From: Bacillota bacterium
Lineage (GTDB): Bacteria > Bacillota > Bacilli > Alicyclobacillales > SLC66
Reading direction: 5' to 3'
Length of the DNA: 9,894 bases
Assembly: GCA_021797415.1 (NCBI GenBank)
Contig: JAJZZT010000498.1
Span: 1 to 9,894, forward strand
Below the pieces are notes generated by a model that saw nothing but the letters and a program-made list of their open reading frames with translations, was not told the DNA's origin and made no database searches. Positions 5,733 through 9,894 of this stretch are shown here, piece after piece (within the stretch, counting starts at the first letter, position 1; each line of letters begins with the position of its first letter). Made by a program: the position numbers and the translations under genes.

Positions 5733-6290
5733 TTAAAGTTGAGGACTCTCATTAAACAGTTTCCAGGCGTTAAAACTGCCCCCTCGATTCGGGGATATGG
5801 CTGGAAAATCACCTATTGGGTAAATTTGCAGCTTACCCTCCTCGCTTTCAACAAGTCGTCCTCCAACAGATTTCGCTTCGAAAAAGAAGCTAGCCATCGG
5901 CCCCGGATACCCTTTGTCACGTTTAAATTCCCAACCTAAGAACCGGACTACTTCTACGTCCAGACCAGTCTCTTCCTTTGACTCTCGTACTGCCGCTTCT
6001 GCAGGAGATTCGCCATATTCCACATGCCCAGCCGGGAGTGCGGCGGGGGTGTCCTCAGGCTCATTTGGAGGCAATAAAGCAACCACCCCATTTTCGCCCA
6101 CTCTTATGACCACATTGACGCCCATCGCGTTGGTTGGATAGTGAACCCACCCGCAAGCGGGACACAATACTCGTTTGATATTGTCGTCATTAATAACCCC
6201 TACAGTCAGAGCTGTGCGGCACATTGGACAAAATTTATAACATAAGCGCGGCAGGATTACCTTGGGATATTCAACCAACCCATCACTCAT
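5733..6290 (-). CDS. Nudix hydrolase with N-terminal zinc ribbon
   Basis: A 185-residue protein that would hydrolyse a nucleoside-diphosphate-linked substrate, releasing the X moiety. The N-terminus has a zinc-ribbon with CPMC (21-24) and CPAC (43-46). The Nudix box is complete: G88-x5-E94-x7-R102-E103-x2-E106-E107-x-G109, within GHVEYGESPAEAAV and RESKEETGL, with all metal-binding Glu residues present. The ribbon-plus-Nudix order recalls NudC-type NADH pyrophosphatases and the shorter ADP-ribose pyrophosphatases, but the NudC SQPWPFPxS signature is absent, so the substrate is open. The start codon has GGGAGTGAT about six bases upstream. Base composition looks more AT-rich than the operons on either side, and it sits alone among remnants, consistent with acquired DNA. 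Confidence 0.88.
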   Translation of the reverse strand: MSDGLVEYPKVILPRLCYKFCPMCRTALTVGVINDDNIKRVLCPACGWVHYPTNAMGVNVVIRVGENGVVALLPPNEPEDTPAALPAGHVEYGESPAEAAVRESKEETGLDVEVVRFLGWEFKRDKGYPGPMASFFFEAKSVGGRLVESEEGKLQIYPIGDFPAISPNRGGSFNAWKLFNESPQL

Positions 6291-6367
6291 TATGACATCA
6301 CTCCCGTATGATTAGCCATCATGCTATTGAGCAAATTGCCCGTTGACACCACCAAGGTGATCCCTCG

Positions 6368-6700
6368 TCATATTAGAATCTCGTCAGATATAACTCCTTT
6401 AGATACAAAAACCACAGGTCCAGTCATCAGCATCTTGAAATTATCCAGGATAGCAATATCGAGTACCCCACCTGGCATGTGAACTTTAACAATATTTTGC
6501 GTTAATCCTAAGCGGAAAGCTGCGGCTGCCGACGCACAACTACTACTACCTGAAGCCAATGTATAACCAGCTCCGCGTTCCCAGATCTCGATCTGGATGT
6601 TATGACGATCTATAACACTCATAAATTGGACATTTGTACGGTGTAGTTCTCTCATGGCTACCACATCGCGATCCATCACGCACCTCAAGACTGAAGCCAA
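6368..6700 (-). pseudogene. C-terminal half of a diaminopimelate-epimerase-like gene
   Basis: From about codon 19 (near 6646) the frame matches the second domain of DapF-type racemases: RTNVQFMSVIDRHN, then WERGAGYTLASGSSSCA, the strand pair VKVHMPGG and the closing LMTGPVVFV. A full DapF is about 270-290 residues; only about 92 residues of homologous sequence remain, and the first domain with the other catalytic Cys is missing. The second catalytic Cys, expected in ACGTGA, is replaced by Ser (residue 50, ASGSSS), so even the original protein may not have been a normal DapF. The first 18 codons overlap the end of the DUF4336 remnant and are probably not original. It cannot be a functional epimerase alone. 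A related PLP-independent racemase is an alternative identity. Confidence 0.75.
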
Positions 6701-6990
6701 CTATAAACCTGCTTGACCGCGTCCTTGGCGTCCCGCCCCACACAGGGACCGTGGGCGATAATGAGGAGGTCGAAGTCCCATGCCAAGAGTTGCGCCAGCG
6801 ATTGGCGGGCCAGCGCCCGATCGCGAAACGACCAGCGAATATCGAGCGGCACATCCCCACGCTACCGGAACTCCCCGCACACGTCAAGAGGGCATTGCGG
6901 AGAGGCTTTCCGGGCTCATTCCGATGGTGCTGGATGAGGTCATTCATGATGAACCTCGTCATACAGATTATGCACGAAGGGGACGAGATC
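6685..6990 (-). pseudogene. Frameshifted remnant of a DUF4336 (MBL-like) gene
   Basis: The frame ending at the TGA of 6685-6687 encodes VPLDIRWSFRDRALAR, then LLAWDFDLLIIAHG and KDAVKQVYSWLQS, which I recognise as the C-terminus of DUF4336 proteins, a metallo-beta-lactamase-like family. Upstream this frame is blocked by a TAG near 6864, but the adjacent minus frame continues the protein at 6855-6953 (IMNDLIQHHRNEPGKPLRN), so there is a frameshift near 6855. A further piece (YDEVHH, about 6966-6984) sits in yet another frame. The N-terminal half is gone. The natural C-terminus is retained and the DapF-like remnant follows immediately, so a junction lies between 6685 and about 6646. Family assignment is from memory of its motifs. 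Confidence 0.65.
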
Positions 6991-7111
6991 TGACGTTCTT
7001 TCGGGGAGACAGTCAATGCGCATACGGGGGCGAGAATGAATGAGGCACACACCGCGTTAAGAGGCGTGGTTCTTACCTTGATGCCACGAGATTCGGGTAT
7101 CTGGCGAACTT

Positions 7112-7678
7112 TTACCGGAGGTTACTTTGAAAGGTCGTATCCAGAGCCGCGATGAGGTGGTCGAACGATTCTTCCACGTTGAGCGGCATTCCGAAGCCGC
7201 CCGCCATCTCTAGCGAGACAAACCCGTGCAAGGCCGCACGCAACAGCCTTACGTCGTGCGTGGCCTGATCACCCGTGCGACCATACGTTTCGAGCATATC
7301 ATAGATCGGGCGCAGGACGCGCCTGCTGAGGTGCTGCAGATGAGTGTCACCGGGATCGGGTGCGCGCTGAATCGCGGAATAGCGGCCCGGATGTACCTTC
7401 GCGTACTCGCGGTAGGCCCGCGACATGTGATCTAAGGCCTCCTCTTGGAACCGTCCGGCAGCCGCTTGTTGAAATGCATCGCCAAGTTCTCGCAAGCCGT
7501 GCTCGGCCACGCCCCGTTGTATCCATGCCAGCGACGGTACATGCTTATAGAGACTGGGCACCGCCACGCCAAAGGTGTGGGCCAGCGACGCCATACTCAA
7601 TTGCTCGTAGCCATGGACATCAACCAATTCCACCGCGCAGTCCAAAATTTTGGCAGGGCTCAGATTAGCGCGCGGCAT
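7112..7678 (-). CDS. TetR/AcrR-family regulator with WHG-type C-terminal domain
   Basis: A 188-residue repressor. The HTH lies at about 27-47 (LSMASLAHTFGVAVPSLYKHV) and the C-terminal domain carries RLLRAALHGFVSLEMAGGFG (144-163), the WHG signature shared with the TetR protein at 3142-3705. The two are the same subfamily but clearly divergent. AAGGAGG lies six bases before the ATG, inside the end of the alpha/beta hydrolase gene, and the two reading frames overlap by 14 bp, so translation is probably coupled. It most likely controls its own two-gene operon through the tandem palindromes at 8519-8563. The ligand may be the substrate or product of the hydrolase; that is inference. Confidence 0.92.
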   Translation of the reverse strand: MPRANLSPAKILDCAVELVDVHGYEQLSMASLAHTFGVAVPSLYKHVPSLAWIQRGVAEHGLRELGDAFQQAAAGRFQEEALDHMSRAYREYAKVHPGRYSAIQRAPDPGDTHLQHLSRRVLRPIYDMLETYGRTGDQATHDVRLLRAALHGFVSLEMAGGFGMPLNVEESFDHLIAALDTTFQSNLR

Positions 7679-8498
7679 GGCCCGCCTCCTTCAGAAACGT
7701 CAGAACCGCCTGTGTGACAAGGTCAGGATACTCCGCCTGCGGATAGTGACCCGCATGGTCGACCATGACAACCCGCCCTGACAGGCGATCGGCAATCCAA
7801 TGCGCCTCGACTGACGGATTTGTGAAGTCGGGATCCTGGGTTCCCATCACCACCAAGGTCGGCACAGTGACGTCTGCCAAGCGATTCTCGGCCGGTGCGT
7901 GGGACGTATGCGTGGTGGCCACAAACGCCCGCCAATGGGCTGGGCGGGCCAAGCTGGCCCGAATCGCGGCCTGATGCGCGGCCAGATCGCGGGGCTGTTG
8001 ACTTGGATAGAGGCGGCGGTAGTAGGATACCCATGCCGCCAGTCCCCAAGGACGGCGCAGGGCCAGACGAAATGCCGCATGAGCAAATCCGCCGATCGGC
8101 ACATTGCGCACAAACGGACCGATTAACACCAGTCCCACAATCAATTCAGATGCCTCTGCCGCGGCCCACACCGCGGCACCAGCCGACATCGAATTGCCGA
8201 CTAAGACGGCGGGACCTCCGAGGGCGCGGGTCAGGGTTACCAAGTCGCGGCCCACCGCGACATCGTCATACTGTGTGAAGGTGGCGTCACTGTCACCGTG
8301 GCCTCGCAAGTCCATTAGGGCCACACGGTACCCCGCCTCCTCCAGGGATTGGGCCATGAATCGATAAACGGACCGGAGATCTCCCATGCCGGGCGCGCAA
8401 ATCACAAGCGGGCCATCACCCCGCTCGTCATAGGCCACGCGCCCCTCGGGCAGGTTGAGAAATTGTGTCCGCTCCGCCATGGATATCCGGTTCGTCAT
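7665..8498 (-). CDS. Alpha/beta-fold hydrolase
   Basis: A 277-residue cytoplasmic serine hydrolase of usual length for the family. The nucleophile elbow is GNSMSAG (101-107) with Ser103. The acid is probably Asp222 in MGTQDPDF, and the base His251 in DHAGHYPQAE. The oxyanion-loop region CAPGMGD (34-40) and the strand-turn LMDLRGHGDSD (61-71) are typical. A cap region lies between about 130 and 200. The substrate (ester, lactone, epoxide or haloalkane) is not determinable; a Ser nucleophile argues against dehalogenases and epoxide hydrolases, which use Asp. The ATG at 8498 has AAAGGAGG with a spacing of about nine bases. It is first in the operon with a TetR regulator, a common detoxification or signal-degradation arrangement. 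Confidence 0.93.
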   Translation of the reverse strand: MTNRISMAERTQFLNLPEGRVAYDERGDGPLVICAPGMGDLRSVYRFMAQSLEEAGYRVALMDLRGHGDSDATFTQYDDVAVGRDLVTLTRALGGPAVLVGNSMSAGAAVWAAAEASELIVGLVLIGPFVRNVPIGGFAHAAFRLALRRPWGLAAWVSYYRRLYPSQQPRDLAAHQAAIRASLARPAHWRAFVATTHTSHAPAENRLADVTVPTLVVMGTQDPDFTNPSVEAHWIADRLSGRVVMVDHAGHYPQAEYPDLVTQAVLTFLKEAGHAAR

Positions 8499-8518
8499 CG
8501 TTCGTCTCCTCCTTTTGG

Positions 8519-8533
8519 GCTAATGCCAATAGC
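8519..8533. promoter_or_regulatory. Operator 2: degenerate copy near the transcription start
   Basis: GCTAATGCCAATAGC matches operator 1 at 12 of 15 positions and keeps the inverted symmetry in six of seven arm pairs. Its centre is 30 bp (about three helical turns) from that of operator 1, so two dimers would bind the same face of the DNA. It lies just downstream of the predicted transcription start. Confidence 0.65.
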
Positions 8534-8542
8534 TTTACCGCG

Positions 8543-8571
8543 ATCATAGCTAATACTATTAGCCTTGTCAA
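8543..8571 (-). promoter_or_regulatory. Sigma-A promoter of the hydrolase-TetR operon
   Basis: On the minus strand a perfect TTGACA (8566-8571) and TATGAT (8543-8548) are separated by exactly 17 bp. Transcription would start near 8536, giving a short leader of about 38 bases before the hydrolase start codon. The spacer is occupied by a palindrome. Confidence 0.88.
8549..8563. promoter_or_regulatory. Operator 1: perfect 15-bp palindrome in the promoter spacer
   Basis: GCTAATA-C-TATTAGC on the plus strand has two perfect 7-base arms around one base, directly abutting the -10 box. This is the expected size and place for a TetR-family repressor that blocks RNA polymerase binding. Confidence 0.8.
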
Positions 8572-8655
8572 TGAGAAGAAAAGCAGCGACATTTGAAATC
8601 TTGTGCAACTTACGGTACTAACGCACCCGATAGCTCCATTACGATAGAACCAGTC

Positions 8656-8672
8656 AGTCTGGTAGCCAGACT
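8656..8672 (-). terminator. Hairpin at the end of the N-formylglutamate amidohydrolase-like gene
   Basis: AGTCTGG-TAG-CCAGACT is a perfect 7-bp stem with a three-base loop that overlaps the stop codon of the gene ending at 8671. The downstream minus-strand sequence (GACTGGTTCTATCG) has no good T-run, so termination would be weak. Confidence 0.35.
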
Positions 8673-9453
8673 ATAGAGTCGTGACATGCGAGTTAATCGT
8701 TTCGAATGCTCTAGCCAGTCGAACCTTGGTGTCTTGGAAGAGTTTCTCATCTCTCGTGGTCACTTCTTCTTCGCCAAATTCTCTTTGCTCTATATACGAC
8801 CTGTACGCTATTTCAATTTGCACAGCCTCTACATTATGCCAAGATCCATAGTTCGAAACTATGAAGCCACCTGTAAGACCAGTGACGTCCACCTTGACAG
8901 AGAAACCCTCTGCAATAAAGGCATCCTGTATCAAGGTTAGAAAGCCTGTAGAACAGCTCTTTCCATGACAGGTTTCCAATACAACGTCCGCATCGGGCGG
9001 AAACCCAAAGCTATGTAAATCAGTTAGGAACGCCCTGTTAGTGGTTTCGCGGATATGGGAAATTTCCGCCGAGAGCACTTTGTGGAACGGCCTGTAAACT
9101 TCCTCGATCCTTTTTAAAATGTCCTCGTCGGAAAGGGGGGTTTTGTATATGTCTCGCCCAAAAGTGGACTTTTGATAGACCAGAGACTTGGTATATTCGT
9201 CATTGGCATCCCTAAACACTAGATTTCTGTTTACATCAACTACATACCGGCTGTAATTTGCAGATACGGTCGTTATGCCTAAATTATATAAGAAATTGAA
9301 CAAATCGCTGAGAAACCAGTCATTATTGGACAGGGTCACATAGCGATCTCGGTTCTCCGCCATCTCAGTAGTAAGTAATGAGGAACCATGTGGAATGCTT
9401 GCTACAAGGACTGACATCGTATTGGGCTTATTCACACTAACCGTCTCCAACAT
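8671..9453 (-). CDS. N-formylglutamate amidohydrolase-family protein
   Basis: A 260-residue metal-dependent amidohydrolase of the FGase (HutG-type) family, which releases formate from N-formylglutamate or cleaves related N-acyl amino acids. Motifs in order: SIPHGS (19-24), NNDWFLSDLF (43-52, in place of the usual TDW), NYSRYVVDVNRN (66-77), RPFHKVL (121-127), DLHSFG (145-150), GGFIVSNYG (195-203) and VEAVQIEI (208-215). The set of His, Asp and Glu ligands looks complete. The frame extends to a GTG at 9459, but the ATG at 9453 has AAGGGG five bases upstream and is preferred. No histidine-degradation genes are nearby, so a role outside the hut pathway is likely. The gene is AT-richer than the adjacent hydrolase operon, and no clear promoter was found. 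Confidence 0.87.
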   Translation of the reverse strand: MLETVSVNKPNTMSVLVASIPHGSSLLTTEMAENRDRYVTLSNNDWFLSDLFNFLYNLGITTVSANYSRYVVDVNRNLVFRDANDEYTKSLVYQKSTFGRDIYKTPLSDEDILKRIEEVYRPFHKVLSAEISHIRETTNRAFLTDLHSFGFPPDADVVLETCHGKSCSTGFLTLIQDAFIAEGFSVKVDVTGLTGGFIVSNYGSWHNVEAVQIEIAYRSYIEQREFGEEEVTTRDEKLFQDTKVRLARAFETINSHVTTL

Positions 9454-9770
9454 AAGCACCCCTTAATGCACATTCCTGCCCGATAGTTCCACAAACATCG
9501 GACAGCAGCGACGCATAAACATGCAGTGTAACCGTTTATTGATCTAAATAACTTCTCTACTCGCTCTAAATTCTGGCGGATTTTTTCGCGATCATAGGTC
9601 AAATTTTCTGGAATATCATCAAAAAATCCAATTTGCTCCATGCCATACAGGGGCAACTCACCAAACGACTTGATGTCGGCAAAATACACTCTCCCATTGT
9701 TGCTATGATTCTCGGTAGAAAACGAGTAGTCCCACAGTGGTGTAATGGTATACTCAATCGCCCCTGTCTC
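9432..9770 (-). pseudogene. C-terminal part of a Nudix hydrolase (YtkD/MutT-like), 5'-truncated
   Basis: The frame reads ETGAIEYTITPLWDYS, then GRVYFADIKSFGELPLYGME and IGFFDDIPENLTY, which is the part of a bacterial Nudix protein from the end of the Nudix box to the C-terminal helices. Everything before ETGA is missing, including most of the Nudix box. At 9770 the sequence passes into what looks like the right end of a TnpB transposon, which would have split the gene. If the codons just upstream are read through, they give REVH-ETGA, one Glu short of REVxEETGA. The last 30 residues (from about TACLCVAAV) overlap the start of the amidohydrolase gene by 22 bp and do not look like a Nudix end, so the 3' end may be frameshifted too. 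Confidence 0.65.
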
Positions 9771-9811
9771 ATGAACTTCCCTCCGCCTGGCGCTTCGCGC
9801 CTAGGCGGGGG
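9771..9811 (-). ncRNA. Candidate omegaRNA/reRNA 3' scaffold hairpin
   Basis: CCGCCT (9783-9788) pairs with AGGCGG (9803-9808), GGCG (9789-9792) with CGCC (9798-9801), with loop CTTCG and one bulged base; CT/GG extends the outer stem. In TnpB elements the RNA that guides the nuclease ends with this right-end structure and continues into flanking DNA as the guide. Here the guide would be GAGACAGGGGCGATTGAGTA (9770-9751), from the Nudix remnant. Transcription is not shown. Confidence 0.4.
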
Positions 9812-9893
9812 TTTCCAACGTCGCCATCGGAGTTTCCTGGCTCATCGACTTGTGCGCAACACAGAGATCATCTGCATCGCGTCTTATTTTGGT
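9801..9893 (-). CDS. C-terminal tail of a probable TnpB-like protein (partial)
   Basis: The last 30 codons of a gene entering from the right edge, ending at a TAG inside the hairpin. The tail (for example DDLCVAHKSMSQETPMATLE) is hydrophilic and resembles the variable, often KQE/SQE-containing tails beyond the RuvC-III segment of TnpB proteins. No catalytic residue is visible, so it is identified mostly by position next to the right-end hairpin. It might instead belong to another transposase or be a chance open frame. Confidence 0.3.
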   Translation of the reverse strand, partial: TKIRRDADDLCVAHKSMSQETPMATLETPA

Positions 9894-9894
9894 C

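Larger units (their letters stand above)
9771..9894 (-). mobile_element. Right end of a probable IS200/IS605-IS1341-type TnpB element
   Basis: Two things coincide here: a frame open to the window edge that ends in a short hydrophilic tail, and immediately after it a GC-rich hairpin of the form CCCCCG...CGGAGGG followed by AAGTTCAT. That layout (end of TnpB, right-end hairpin, then AGTTCA[C/T] at the border) is characteristic of single-gene TnpB transposons in Firmicutes. The proposed border is 9771, after which Nudix coding sequence begins. Only about 124 bp of the element is visible, so the assignment rests on layout, not on catalytic motifs. A REP-type palindrome is the main alternative. 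Confidence 0.5.

Noticed and set aside
6368..6700. Histidine racemase of an opine-metallophore cluster (CntK-like)
   Set aside because: Only the C-terminal domain survives, and no nicotianamine-synthase-like or opine dehydrogenase gene is nearby.
1..9894. CRISPR array, tRNA or rRNA genes
   Set aside because: No regularly spaced repeat series, cloverleaf-like sequence or rRNA-like stretch was noticed on either strand; this is by eye, not by a covariance search.

Overview
The window looks like chromosomal DNA from a Gram-positive member of the Bacillota, with an Alicyclobacillus/Effusibacillus/Tumebacillus-like flavour. The signs are strong AGGAGG-type ribosome binding sites, near-consensus sigma-A promoters, moderately high GC with AT-rich promoter islands, and gene families typical of such genomes. 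The genus is an inference; no rRNA or other phylogenetic marker is present.

Layout. (1) 1-1602: the 5' part of a FabF-type 3-oxoacyl-ACP synthase (minus) is divergent from an XRE-family regulator with an MmyB-like sensor domain (plus). The two share a 183-bp intergenic region with extended -10 promoters and a palindrome. (2) 1652-2999: a membrane ICMT-family methyltransferase and a single-domain rhodanese (both minus). The rhodanese has a consensus promoter whose spacer is filled by a perfect 20-bp palindrome resembling CsoR/CstR operators. A 21-bp direct repeat brackets the methyltransferase gene. (3) 3142-5371: a minus-strand operon TauE/SafE exporter -> MBL-fold hydrolase -> TetR regulator, with a good promoter and an inverted repeat touching the -35. 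With the rhodanese this resembles a sulfur-handling (cst-like) neighbourhood. (4) 5430-6990: a patch of gene remnants (an orphan C-terminal-like fragment, half of a DapF-like epimerase, a frameshifted DUF4336 gene) around one intact zinc-ribbon Nudix hydrolase. (5) 7112-8571: a two-gene operon, alpha/beta hydrolase -> TetR (14-bp overlap), driven by a TTGACA-17-TATGAT promoter with two related palindromes centred 30 bp apart. (6) 8671-9894: an N-formylglutamate amidohydrolase-family gene, a 5'-truncated second Nudix gene, and at the right edge what looks like the right end of a TnpB (IS605/IS1341-type) transposon inserted into that Nudix gene.

Working together: regions 2 and 3 probably form a sulfur/thiol-stress response with two separate repressors, one of them (CsoR-type) encoded elsewhere. 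Region 5 is a self-regulated hydrolase/TetR unit. Region 1 suggests a fatty-acid-responsive regulator beside a fatty-acid synthesis gene. Several start codons were moved from the longest open frame to one with a good ribosome binding site. No tRNA, rRNA or CRISPR array was seen. The strongest leads are the operator-promoter architectures and the TnpB right end with its built-in guide; I did not find a complete new multi-gene system.
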